A stretch of 9,956 nucleotides of DNA, from NCBI GenBank assembly GCA_947631675.1, contig CANRMG010000061.1:1-9956 (forward strand), in the 5' to 3' direction. Positions 1 to 5,839 of the stretch are shown here, in pieces; positions within the stretch are counted from its first letter, which is position 1, and every line of letters begins with the position of its first letter. The translations under genes and the position numbers were made by a program. Source of the stretch: an uncultured Oscillospiraceae bacterium (GTDB taxonomy: Bacteria; Bacillota_A; Clostridia; Oscillospirales; Oscillospiraceae). The notes beneath the pieces were generated by a model. That model was not told the origin of the DNA, did not search any database, and saw only the letters and a list, made by a program, of their open reading frames with translations.

Positions 1-57
1 TCGAACCCACGTCCCCAGCTTGGAAGGCTGGTGCACTAGCCGTTGTGCTACGCCCGC
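1..57 (-). tRNA. tRNA-Gly (anticodon TCC), 3' part cut by window edge
   Basis: Read on the minus strand, the sequence folds as a tRNA. The acceptor 5' strand GCGGGCG is at 57-51, the D arm has GCAC/GTGC, and the anticodon arm is CCAGC-CTTCCAA-GCTGG with anticodon TCC (plus-strand 22-24). The T arm begins GTGGGTTCGA at the left edge. The rest of the T arm, the acceptor 3' strand and any CCA lie outside the window. A TCC anticodon reads Gly codons GGA and GGG. The anticodon and stems are directly visible, so the identity is firm. Confidence 0.95.
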
Positions 58-67
58 AAGCTAGGAG

Positions 68-96
68 ATTTTACCATCTAACAGCGAAATTGTCAA
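68..96 (-). promoter_or_regulatory. Sigma-A promoter of tRNA-Gly
   Basis: On the minus strand, TTGACA (91-96) is followed by a 17-bp spacer and TAAAAT (68-73). A TGG directly before the -10 gives an extended -10 TGn. The predicted start falls around 61, so the tRNA (5' end at 57) would have a primary 5' leader of only a few bases. Confidence 0.85.
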
Positions 97-114
97 TAGA
101 AACCGGGACAAAAG

Positions 115-1251
115 CTAAACTTTTTCTTCCGTGTCGCCGCTCCCGGCCGCCGCCGGCACAGGGGCGCTGTCCTCCTTGCGCAGGATGTGGATGACGCCGG
201 TGTCGTCCAGGCTCTTCATGATGGCGCAGGCGATGGGCAGACCCAGAAGGCCGATGCCGCCGAAGAGCTTCGTGCCCACCAGCATGGCCGTGAGCGTCAC
301 CAGCGGGTGCAGGCCCACCTGGTGGCCCACCACACGGGGCTCGATGAACTGGCGCAGGACGGTGATGACGATATACATGGCCAGAAGGCCCAGGCCCTTG
401 GCCACGGAGCCGGAGATCAGGTTGATGATGGCCCAGGGGATGAGGATGAGGCCCGCGCCCACGATGGGGAAGATGTCGACGATGGCGATGAGGGCCGCCA
501 CCAATACGGCGTTTTCCTGCCGGAGGATGAGAAAACCCACCAGCAGTTCGCAGAAGGTGATGGCCATGATGATGCCATAGCTCTTGCCGTACTTTTTCAG
601 TACTTGGATGAAGGTCTCCTTCGCCTTCACCACCACCAGCCGAGTCCTGTCGGACAGCTGCCGCAGCAGGAAGGCCATGATCCGGTTGAAATCCGCGGTC
701 ATGAACACCGTGGCGATCGCGCAGATGAGGATGGACAAAAACCGCCCGGGCAACTGGGTCACCAGGCCGGAGACGATGCCCACTGCCTGGAGGGAGAAGT
801 TGCTGACGGAGGAGCTCAGCGAGTCGATGACGCTGTCAAAGACGGACTGGACCACCGAGATGGCGTCCGGGTCCAGCCGGGCCACGAACTCCTGCACCCG
901 GACCGTGCCCTCCTGCAGGGCGGGGAGGATCACGTCTTTGTACAGGCTCGGCAGCCACACCACCAGGTCCTGGACCCAGGAGACGATGTTCACCGTCACC
1001 ACTACCAGCAGGCCCCCGGCGATGCCGAAGAACAGTATCAGACACAGAGCCACGGAGAAGGAGTGCTTTATGTGGCACTTCACGGTCATCCAGCGGATGA
1101 TGGGCGTCATGGCCCAGGAGAAGAGGAACGCCAGGAAGAAGGGCCAGATGAGCCCCAGCAGATAGCGGGTCACAAGGAAGACGATCCCCACCACGATGGC
1201 CCAGTAGACGGCGTTGATGATGAACTTTTTCCGGCGGTCCACATCCGGCAC
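115..1251 (-). CDS. ytvI: AI-2E family / YtvI-like sporulation integral membrane protein
   Basis: A 378-residue polytopic membrane protein, close to the usual length of YtvI-type AI-2E family (PF01594-like) proteins. It has an N-terminal pair of hydrophobic helices (about residues 11-50), a long amphipathic central part, and a C-terminal block of helices rich in Ile, Leu and Gly. The C-terminal block includes the family-typical segments VDIFPIVGAGLILIPWAI and RQFIEPRVVGHQVGLHPL. The start is GTG at 1249-1251 because AGGAGG lies 9 nt upstream. A longer ATG start at 1278 would translate through that SD. YtvI is known as a sporulation membrane protein, while other family members export autoinducer-2 or ions, so the substrate cannot be assigned here. 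The neighbouring spoIIR supports the sporulation reading. It has its own vegetative-type promoter. No GC-rich terminator is visible before the tRNA. Confidence 0.85.
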   Translation of the reverse strand: MPDVDRRKKFIINAVYWAIVVGIVFLVTRYLLGLIWPFFLAFLFSWAMTPIIRWMTVKCHIKHSFSVALCLILFFGIAGGLLVVVTVNIVSWVQDLVVWLPSLYKDVILPALQEGTVRVQEFVARLDPDAISVVQSVFDSVIDSLSSSVSNFSLQAVGIVSGLVTQLPGRFLSILICAIATVFMTADFNRIMAFLLRQLSDRTRLVVVKAKETFIQVLKKYGKSYGIIMAITFCELLVGFLILRQENAVLVAALIAIVDIFPIVGAGLILIPWAIINLISGSVAKGLGLLAMYIVITVLRQFIEPRVVGHQVGLHPLVTLTAMLVGTKLFGGIGLLGLPIACAIMKSLDDTGVIHILRKEDSAPVPAAAGSGDTEEKV

Positions 1252-1280
1252 GGCGGCTCCCCTCCTTTCCCGCGTCATGG

Positions 1281-1313
1281 CCGTATCATATAGGGGAATG
1301 GTAAAGGATACGG
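1281..1313 (-). promoter_or_regulatory. Inverted repeat in the ytvI-like leader
   Basis: CCGTATC (1281-1287) and GATACGG (1307-1313) form a perfect 7-bp inverted repeat with a 19-nt loop. It lies inside the predicted 5' untranslated region of the ytvI-like gene, about 30 nt upstream of the GTG. It may fold in RNA or bind a protein on DNA; no U-tract follows, so it is not a terminator. Confidence 0.4.
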
Positions 1314-1344
1314 TCAGGAAAACGGTAAAACTCTCCCGAAAGAC

Positions 1345-1373
1345 AGAATAGCACCGGGCCAGGGGATTGTCAA
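1345..1373 (-). promoter_or_regulatory. Sigma-A promoter of the ytvI-like gene
   Basis: On the minus strand, TTGACA (1368-1373) is followed by a 17-bp spacer and TATTCT (1345-1350). The -35 is perfect and sits just after the spoIIR stop codon. Transcription would start near 1338, giving a leader of roughly 87 nt. This implies transcription independent of spoIIR. Confidence 0.8.
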
Positions 1374-1390
1374 TTAAAAGGGCCGGGTTT

Positions 1391-1975
1391 TCAGCCGAAC
1401 TTCCCAGCCAGTGCGTCCCACAGCTCCAGCAGCCGGAAGCGGAGCACATAGCCGGCCCCGTCCCGGGTCACCAGCCGGGTCTGGTCCTCCGGCAGCATGT
1501 GAAAGGCGTCCGCGGCGGGCTCCGCCAGCGCCTCGGTGCAAAGGGGCGGGAAGATCACGCACCACCAGTTGTGGCCTTGCCCCGGGCCCAGGATGACCCG
1601 CAGGGAGAGATATTCCCCTGCGGGCAGGGAGAAGGAGCCGTAGTCCCGGGTGGGGTAGTGCTCCATGCCCAGGGTCATGGAGACGTCATCCCCCAGCGCC
1701 TCGATGTCTCCCAGGTGGGAAAGAATTATGTTAACTGCCTCCTCCCTGGTCCCGCAGTCCGTCAGGGCGGGGGAGAGGAGGGCCAGCACCTCGTCCCGGA
1801 CGGCCAGCTTTTCCGCCTGGTCCGCCTCCGAGTCCGACCGGGCGATCACGTGCAGGCGCACCAGCCCGTCCGCCAGCTCCCGCTGCTCGTCCATGGCCCA
1901 CAGGCCCGCCAGCAGGCATATGCACAGGGCCATGAGCCCGGCGGCCTCCCAGCTTTTCAGTCTTTGCTTCAGCAT
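1391..1975 (-). CDS. spoIIR: Stage II sporulation protein R
   Basis: A 194-residue protein with an N-terminal membrane or signal segment (about residues 11-27). The SpoIIR core follows: RLHVIARSDSEADQAEKLAVRD at about 40-61, split by family convention into the RLHV and SDSE..DQ..K..VRD motifs. YPTRDYGSFSLPAGEY (107-122) and GHNWWCVIFPPLC (134-146) come next. SpoIIR is made in the forespore under sigma-F and signals across the septal space to activate SpoIIGA, which processes pro-sigma-E in the mother cell. The start is ATG at 1973-1975; the AGGAG upstream is spaced about 12 nt, a little long. A nearer ATG (7 nt upstream) is out of frame. I could not identify a convincing sigma-F promoter in 1976-2220. 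The gene marks the organism as an endospore former. Confidence 0.95.
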   Translation of the reverse strand: MLKQRLKSWEAAGLMALCICLLAGLWAMDEQRELADGLVRLHVIARSDSEADQAEKLAVRDEVLALLSPALTDCGTREEAVNIILSHLGDIEALGDDVSMTLGMEHYPTRDYGSFSLPAGEYLSLRVILGPGQGHNWWCVIFPPLCTEALAEPAADAFHMLPEDQTRLVTRDGAGYVLRFRLLELWDALAGKFG

Positions 1976-2221
1976 AAAACATCACCGCTCCTATTCTGGA
2001 CAGGATGGGGGCGGCTCTAAACAATATGCTGATGCAGGGCAAAAAACGGGCGTCAGATAGATGGCGATATGTGAAAGGATACAAAAATCCGGTCATTCAT
2101 AAAAAAGTTGATGCAATCTGAAATATAACGATGTATAATGATGTCCATAAGACGGACTGGCCATGACCATCATTCGCTTTCACACTGTGTCGTGCGTTTT
2201 TACGGAAGGACATGATGTGTG
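1976..2221. other. Intergenic region between spoIIR and a plus-strand small unit
   Basis: About 246 bp with no credible gene and a lower GC content than its surroundings. It must hold the spoIIR control region on the minus strand, but no clear sigma-F pair (GYATA, then GGNNANANT) was found by eye. On the plus strand it carries a perfect TATAAT at 2134-2139 and an SD-like GGAAGGA at about 2204-2210. Confidence 0.6.
2108..2139 (+). promoter_or_regulatory. Possible promoter of plus-strand small unit
   Basis: TATAAT at 2134-2139 is a perfect -10 box on the plus strand. The best -35-like match is TTGATG at 2108-2113, but the 20-bp spacer is too long for a normal sigma-A promoter. The -10 is good and the -35 is weak, so activator dependence or another sigma factor is possible. 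Confidence 0.4.
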
Positions 2222-2389
2222 ATGAACGAGCAACATGGCGCGGTCCAAAGGCAAGGTACGCCAGAAACACCGTCTCGCGGGATCCTGATGTTCAAGGATC
2301 ACGTGGCGGCCATGAAGAGCGGCTCCAAGCTGTTGGGAGGAGAAAGGGAAGTCGGACAGGCAAAGGAACACGGTCCGGGAAGCGAATGA
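2222..2389 (+). CDS. Hypothetical small protein, 55 residues (uncertain)
   Basis: An ATG at 2222 opens a 55-codon frame ending in TGA at 2387-2389, eleven bases before a strong hairpin. GGAAGGA lies 11 nt upstream. The product is hydrophilic, with a basic middle segment GILMFKDHVAAMKSGSKLLG. I do not recognise the family. The second half (from about 2279) has strong G/C third positions like real genes of the window, whereas the first half does not. In the first half a different frame looks better: ATG at 2235, 17 codons (MARSKGKVRQKHRLAGS), ending in TGA that overlaps an ATG (TGATG) in the frame of the second half. So this could be one 55-residue protein, two coupled mini-ORFs, a frameshifted gene remnant, or a non-coding RNA. 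Confidence 0.35.
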   Translation: MNEQHGAVQRQGTPETPSRGILMFKDHVAAMKSGSKLLGGEREVGQAKEHGPGSE

Positions 2390-2399
2390 TGGAAAGGGT

Positions 2400-2430
2400 G
2401 ACGGAGGGCCTCGGCCCTCCGTCTTGCCTT
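2400..2430. terminator. Convergent (bidirectional) terminator between the small unit and ispE
   Basis: GACGGAGGGCC (2400-2410) and GGCCCTCCGTC (2413-2423) form a perfect 11-bp stem. On the plus strand it is followed by TTGCCTTAT, and on the minus strand by ACCCTTTCC. It begins 11 bases after the small-ORF stop and 6 bases beyond the ispE stop. The U-tracts are imperfect in both directions, and the plus direction is slightly better. Confidence 0.75.
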
Positions 2431-3280
2431 ATGCTCCTGTGGGGTACGGCCTTGTGAGCCAGCACTCATCGTACCGGGCCGAGAGAGCGTCGAAGGCCAG
2501 TTGGGCCGTTTCGCCGCTGTCGAACAGGCCAAACACGGCGCTGCCGCTGCCGGTCATGGCCGCGCCCAGGGCGCCCAAGCCGGTGAGCTCGCTCTTGATG
2601 GAGAATACCTCCTGCTGCCGCCGGTCCAGCACGTCCTCGAACACGTTGTACATCCGCCGGGCCACGCCGGCCAGATCCCCGGCTCCCATGGCGGCCACGA
2701 TGCCGGCGGTGTCGGGCCGCAGGCGGCTTCTCCGCCCGTCCACCCGGCCGAAGAGCTCCGGGGTGGAAATGGCGAAGGGGGGCTTGCATATGACGATGGC
2801 GCAGTCAGGCAGGCCCGGCAGGGGGGTGAGCTTTTCCCCGCGGCCCTCCGCCAGGGCGGCCCCCTCCATCACGCAGAAGGGCACGTCGCTGCCCACCTGC
2901 AGGCCCAGGGCGCACAGCTCGGGCACGCTCATGCCCCGGCCGGTGAGCTGGTCCAGCGCCCGGAGCACCGCCGCCGCGTCGGCGGAGCCGCCGCCCATCC
3001 CCGCGCAGACAGGGATGCGCTTGGTGACGGCGATGCGGGCGCCCAGGCCGGTGCCGGCCAGAAACAGCTGGGCCGCCTTCATGGCCAGGTTCCGCCCGTC
3101 CGCGGGCAGGTAGCTCTGGCCCGGGTCCAGGGAGAAGCTGCCGTCCTCTGTCAGCTCCACATCCAGGTCGTCGCCGAACTCCACGGTCTGCATGACCATG
3201 CGCAGATCATGGTAGCCGTCCGGGTTCTTCCCCAGCACGTCCAGGGAGAGATTCAGTTTTGCGTGGGCCGTTACGATCAT
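2429..3280 (-). CDS. ispE: 4-diphosphocytidyl-2-C-methyl-D-erythritol kinase
   Basis: A 283-residue GHMP-family kinase that phosphorylates the 2-hydroxyl of CDP-methylerythritol with ATP, in the non-mevalonate (MEP) pathway to isoprenoids, in the cytoplasm. Visible motifs: AKLNLSLDV (7-15) with the catalytic Lys8; PVCAGMGGGSADAA (90-103), the Gly-rich ATP-binding loop; GSDVPF (130-135) with the catalytic Asp132; and the C-terminal MTGSGSAVFGLF (242-253) loop. Its length is normal for the family. The start ATG overlaps the stop of apgM (ATGA, 3277-3280), so translation is coupled and the gene has no promoter of its own nearby. It ends at TAA (2429-2431), followed at once by the shared terminator hairpin. 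Confidence 0.97.
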   Translation of the reverse strand: MIVTAHAKLNLSLDVLGKNPDGYHDLRMVMQTVEFGDDLDVELTEDGSFSLDPGQSYLPADGRNLAMKAAQLFLAGTGLGARIAVTKRIPVCAGMGGGSADAAAVLRALDQLTGRGMSVPELCALGLQVGSDVPFCVMEGAALAEGRGEKLTPLPGLPDCAIVICKPPFAISTPELFGRVDGRRSRLRPDTAGIVAAMGAGDLAGVARRMYNVFEDVLDRRQQEVFSIKSELTGLGALGAAMTGSGSAVFGLFDSGETAQLAFDALSARYDECWLTRPYPTGA

Positions 3281-4509
3281 TTTTCAAAAAGCATATCCAG
3301 CAGGGCGGTGCCCGCGGGCACGAACAGGCCCGTCTTCAGGCCGTTGGCCTCGGTGTAGCTAAGGCCGGAGCAGGACGGCTCCCGGCTGTCGTAGATGAGG
3401 AACGGGACCGGGTCGCCGTCGTGGGCCCGGTTGGAGGTGAGGGTCTTGTGGTCGGACAGGATCAGGATGCGGAAGGGCTCGCCGGTGGAACGCAGATATT
3501 CCAAAATGGGGGCCGTCTCCCGGCTGTCCAGCCATTCAATAGATTGGATCTTCCCCGGCGTGTCCCCGTTGTGGGTGCACTCGTCCGGCGCCTCGATGTG
3601 CAGCGCCGCGAAGTCGCAGCGGGACAGGATCTCGATGGTCTTGGCGCACTTGCCGTCCCAGTTGGTGTCGATCTCGCCGGTGGCGCCCTCCACCCAGGGG
3701 GCGGGCAGGCCGCTGAGCCGGGCGATGCCCCGGACCAGGGGCACGGCAGACACCACCTCGCCGGTGTGGCCGTACTTCTTTTCAAAATCGGGGAGGATGG
3801 CGGCGGTGCCCTCCGCCCAGAACCATATGCCGTTGGCGGGCAGCTTCCCGGCGGCCCGGCGGGCCTCGTTCAGGGGATGGTGGTCCAAAAACCGGAAGGC
3901 GGCCTCCTGAAGGGCCTCCAGCTTCTCCGCCACGGCGCAGCCCGAGGGGGCCAGGGGGCCGATCACCTCGCCCAGATGGTCGTGGGGCGGGATAAGGGAG
4001 ATGCCGTCGATGTCCGCGTGGTGCATGACGGCGAAGTGGCGGAAGGAGGAGCCGGGATTGATCCCGATGTCATACTCCTTCGCCAGGGCGGCGAACTCGG
4101 GGCTGGCCCACAGATCCGTCACCAGCTTGTCTGAGGTGGGCCCGTCGATGGAGCCGGCGCTGTGGGACAGGATGCGCCGCTTCTCATAGGGCATGTCCCC
4201 GTCCTCCAGGGCGACCATGTTGCACCGGCAGGCCATGTCCCCGTCGGCCAGCTCGATGCCCTGGGCCGCGGCCTCCAGGGGCCCCCGGCCATGGTAGTAT
4301 TCCAGGGGCGAGGCCCCAAAGATGGACATGATGGCGGTGGCGCTGCCCGGCTCGAATTCCTTGGGGCAGTTGACGGTGCTGCCCAGCACGCCCCGGCGGG
4401 CCAGATCGTCAATGACCGGCTTGTCGGCCACTTCCAGGGGGGTCTTGTCCCCCAGAGCGGGCACGGGGTTGTCCGCCATGCCGTCGCCTATGATCAAAAG
4501 GTACTTCAT
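3277..4509 (-). CDS. apgM: Cofactor-independent phosphoglycerate mutase (archaeal-type, ApgM family)
   Basis: A 410-residue alkaline-phosphatase-superfamily enzyme, close to the usual aPGM length of about 400. Metal- and phosphate-handling motifs are in order: IGDGMADNP (7-15), with Asp9 a metal ligand; EPGSATAIMSIFG (53-65), whose Ser56 is the likely phosphorylated nucleophile; HIEAPDECTHNGD (304-316); LSDHKT (351-356); and RAHDGDPVPF (361-370). The family interconverts 3- and 2-phosphoglycerate in glycolysis. In some bacteria a closely related subgroup has been proposed to act as homoserine kinase, so the physiological substrate is not settled by sequence. The start ATG has AGGAG 7 nt upstream. 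It is the first gene of a two-gene operon with ispE (4-nt overlap). Confidence 0.92.
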   Translation of the reverse strand: MKYLLIIGDGMADNPVPALGDKTPLEVADKPVIDDLARRGVLGSTVNCPKEFEPGSATAIMSIFGASPLEYYHGRGPLEAAAQGIELADGDMACRCNMVALEDGDMPYEKRRILSHSAGSIDGPTSDKLVTDLWASPEFAALAKEYDIGINPGSSFRHFAVMHHADIDGISLIPPHDHLGEVIGPLAPSGCAVAEKLEALQEAAFRFLDHHPLNEARRAAGKLPANGIWFWAEGTAAILPDFEKKYGHTGEVVSAVPLVRGIARLSGLPAPWVEGATGEIDTNWDGKCAKTIEILSRCDFAALHIEAPDECTHNGDTPGKIQSIEWLDSRETAPILEYLRSTGEPFRILILSDHKTLTSNRAHDGDPVPFLIYDSREPSCSGLSYTEANGLKTGLFVPAGTALLDMLFEK

Positions 4510-4538
4510 TCCAGTTCTCCTGAAAAAAGTTTTTCCCT

Positions 4539-4567
4539 ATTGTAGCATGATTTATCCGCCGGGGCAA
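4539..4567 (-). promoter_or_regulatory. Sigma-A promoter of apgM-ispE
   Basis: On the minus strand, TTGCCC (4562-4567) is followed by a 17-bp spacer and TACAAT (4539-4544). TGC directly before the -10 forms an extended -10. The predicted start is about 20 nt upstream of the apgM ATG. The -35 directly abuts the terminator U-tract of the preceding gene. Confidence 0.8.
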
Positions 4568-4603
4568 CGACAAATATCCCGCCGTCCGGGAACGGCGGGA
4601 TAT
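4568..4603 (-). terminator. Rho-independent terminator of the DUF1622-type gene
   Basis: ATATCCCGCCGT (4574-4585) and ACGGCGGGATAT (4592-4603) form a perfect 12-bp stem with a 6-nt loop. On the minus strand it is followed by TTTGTCG. It starts about 13 bases past the stop codon at 4617. Confidence 0.85.
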
Positions 4604-4616
4604 GTATGGAGCTTTT

Positions 4617-5027
4617 CTATATCCTGGTGAAGGTCTCTTCCGCTTTCCCGGACGCATCGGCCGTTTCAGGGGGCTTTTCCGGCAGTTTTCTGTCGTTGTA
4701 CATGGCCTCGATCTTGGCCTCCTTGGTGATCTCCCAGTAGATCAGCGCGGCCACCAGGCCCCGGAGGATGATGATGCCGAAGATGGTGAACATCTCCTTC
4801 GGCTCCGTGATGATGACCGTGCGCAGCACCTCGCCGCCCATCTTGAAGGCCAGGGCCAGCAATATGCCCTGGGAGATGGTGGTGCGCACGCCCTGCTTCC
4901 GGGCCACCCACTTATACATGCTGATGACGCCGGTGACGATCAGCACCGTCGTGCCGAAAAACTCCAGCGTCAGGATGCCCCACTCCACCAGATGGCGGAA
5001 CGCCTCGTGGGCCTGTGTGATCAACAT
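4617..5027 (-). CDS. DUF1622-type small integral membrane protein
   Basis: A 136-residue membrane protein. Hydrophobic segments lie near residues 18-38 (ILTLEFFGTTVLIVTGVISMY), 51-63, and 80-97 (MFTIFGIIILRGLVAALIYWE). The tail is hydrophilic and charged. The pattern LEFFG-TTVLIVTGVI, then GGEVLRTVI, then IILRGLVAALIYWEI resembles DUF1622 family proteins, whose function is unknown. The start is ATG at 5025-5027: AAGGCGGTGAT, one mismatch from the ideal SD, lies 7 nt upstream. The GTG at 5045 would place the SD inside the gene. It is a single-gene unit with its own strong promoter and terminator. The family assignment is from memory of the pattern. Confidence 0.75.
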   Translation of the reverse strand: MLITQAHEAFRHLVEWGILTLEFFGTTVLIVTGVISMYKWVARKQGVRTTISQGILLALAFKMGGEVLRTVIITEPKEMFTIFGIIILRGLVAALIYWEITKEAKIEAMYNDRKLPEKPPETADASGKAEETFTRI

Positions 5028-5039
5028 GGTATCACCGCC

Positions 5040-5080
5040 TTGCACAAAATTTATAATTTATTTTAACAAAAATTGTGCAA
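5040..5080. repeat. Inverted repeat TTGCACAA/TTGTGCAA around the DUF1622 promoter -10
   Basis: TTGCACAA (5040-5047) and TTGTGCAA (5073-5080) form a perfect 8-bp inverted repeat with centres 33 bp apart. One half lies in the -35/-10 spacer and the other around the SD, so both ends of the core promoter are bracketed. This suits a dimeric regulator or looping; no regulator gene is next to it. Confidence 0.5.
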
Positions 5081-5088
5081 TCTGTCAA
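5060..5088 (-). promoter_or_regulatory. Sigma-A promoter of the DUF1622-type gene
   Basis: On the minus strand, TTGACA (5083-5088) is followed by a 17-bp spacer and TAAAAT (5060-5065). The -35 is perfect and the -10 differs from TATAAT by one base. The surroundings are AT-rich. Confidence 0.88.
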
Positions 5089-5113
5089 GTGCGTTATGAA
5101 GAACTTTATTGCT

Positions 5114-5150
5114 TTATGTAAACAAAATTATGTAACTTGAATTATGTTAA
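5114..5150. repeat. Three direct repeats TTATGT(T)AA with 14-bp period
   Basis: TTATGTAA at 5114-5121 and 5128-5135, and TTATGTTAA at 5142-5150, are spaced exactly 14 bp apart. They lie upstream of the DUF1622 -35 and run into the GNAT stop codon. They may be regulator half-sites or simply AT-rich upstream sequence. Confidence 0.5.
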
Positions 5151-5695
5151 TCTAACGGCAGGTACATGTAGATGAGCTTGCGCATGGTGCCGTCGCTCTG
5201 GCGGATGCCGTCGGGCAGCTCGCCCCAGGGGCGGAAGCCCATCTTCTCGTAGAGGGCCCGGCCCCGGCCGTTGCCCTCGATGTAATCCAGCTCCAGCTGG
5301 GTCACGCCCCGCTCTTTCGCTGCGGCGATGAGCTCGGTGAACATGGCGGTGCCGATGCCCCGGCCCCAGTATTTCTGCCGCAGGGCGATGGCCAGGGAGG
5401 CGCGGTGGCGGTTCTTGGCATTTGGCTTGAAGGTGATCTGGCAGTTGCCCGCGATCAGGCCGTCCATCTCGCAGACGATCATCATCTGATCGGAGGAGGT
5501 CAGGGCGCTCTCTATCCACGCCCGTTCTCCGTCCAGGGTGGGCTCGGGGTCCATGGAGCCGGACAGGAGAAACTCTGTCTCGGCGCGGACGGTAATGAAG
5601 AAATCCAGAAAGGCGGCCGCGTCCTCCGGCGTGGGGGCGCGGAACAGGGCGGCGCCGCCGTCCTTCAGCGTCACAGTCTTTGTGTCATACAGCAT
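5147..5695 (-). CDS. GNAT family N-acetyltransferase
   Basis: A 182-residue acetyl-CoA-dependent N-acetyltransferase. The N-terminal strand/helix part has the FRAPTPEDAAAFLDF pattern (18-32). Motif A, which binds the acetyl-CoA pyrophosphate, is RQKYWGRGIGTAM (106-118), and motif B is GNGRGRALYEKMGF (141-154). The overall fold resembles RimJ/RimL-like or PhnO-like members; the substrate is not predictable. The start is ATG at 5693-5695, with GGAGG 8 nt upstream. An upstream in-frame GTG (5704) overlaps the SD and is rejected. No canonical promoter was found upstream. The SD sits only about 10 bp from a five-hairpin element, which in turn follows the rplL terminator. No GC-rich terminator follows the stop. 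Confidence 0.92.
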   Translation of the reverse strand: MLYDTKTVTLKDGGAALFRAPTPEDAAAFLDFFITVRAETEFLLSGSMDPEPTLDGERAWIESALTSSDQMMIVCEMDGLIAGNCQITFKPNAKNRHRASLAIALRQKYWGRGIGTAMFTELIAAAKERGVTQLELDYIEGNGRGRALYEKMGFRPWGELPDGIRQSDGTMRKLIYMYLPLD

Positions 5696-5715
5696 GAGAT
5701 ACACCTCCGTTCTAT

Positions 5716-5833
5716 GGCCCCCTCTGACGAGGGGGCTGTCGCCGCTGAAAGCGGTGACTGGGGGAGAGATAGATATTTTCTCTCCCGACCTCTCGCCCTG
5801 ACGGGCGAGCCACCTCCCTCGTCAGAGGGAGGC
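5716..5833. mobile_element. Five-hairpin MITE-like palindromic element
   Basis: A 118-bp non-coding block. Its ends are near-perfect inverted repeats of about 20 bp (GCCCCCTCTGACGAGGGGGC at 5717-5736 against the complement of 5813-5833). Inside are five consecutive hairpins with stems at 5717-5724/5729-5736, 5738-5746/5750-5758, 5762-5769/5779-5786, 5792-5798/5803-5809 and 5813-5820/5825-5832. Loops one and four are TGAC, and loop five is GTCA. Such blocks resemble non-autonomous dispersed repeats of gut Firmicutes. No target duplication is obvious, and its repeat status outside this window is inferred. Confidence 0.6.
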
Positions 5834-5839
5834 TTTTCC

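Noticed and set aside
97..130. Possible terminator at the end of the ytvI-like gene
   Set aside because: Only a 5-bp AAAAG/CTTTT pairing is visible, with no GC-rich stem, so it was not called.
187..1293. A 368-codon plus-strand frame antisense to the ytvI-like gene
   Set aside because: Its composition (Asp/His/Gly/Gln repeats) is that of a complement shadow, with no SD. The minus frame encodes a clear polytopic membrane protein.
1374..1390. Possible terminator after spoIIR
   Set aside because: The CCCGGCCC then TTTT stretch on the minus strand has no matching stem close by; the region is better explained by the -35 box of the next promoter.
2212..2457. An 81-codon plus-strand frame starting at 2212
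   Set aside because: It has only about one base between SD and ATG, passes through the terminator hairpin into ispE, and has poor third-position G/C. The 2222 frame stops before the hairpin.
2501..4134. Long plus-strand frames antisense to ispE and apgM
   Set aside because: The minus frames contain all catalytic motifs of the two enzymes; the plus frames lack start signals and recognisable domains.
5716..5833. CRISPR array
   Set aside because: The hairpins have different stems and no uniform repeat-spacer pattern; the structure is palindromic, not a repeated direct unit.
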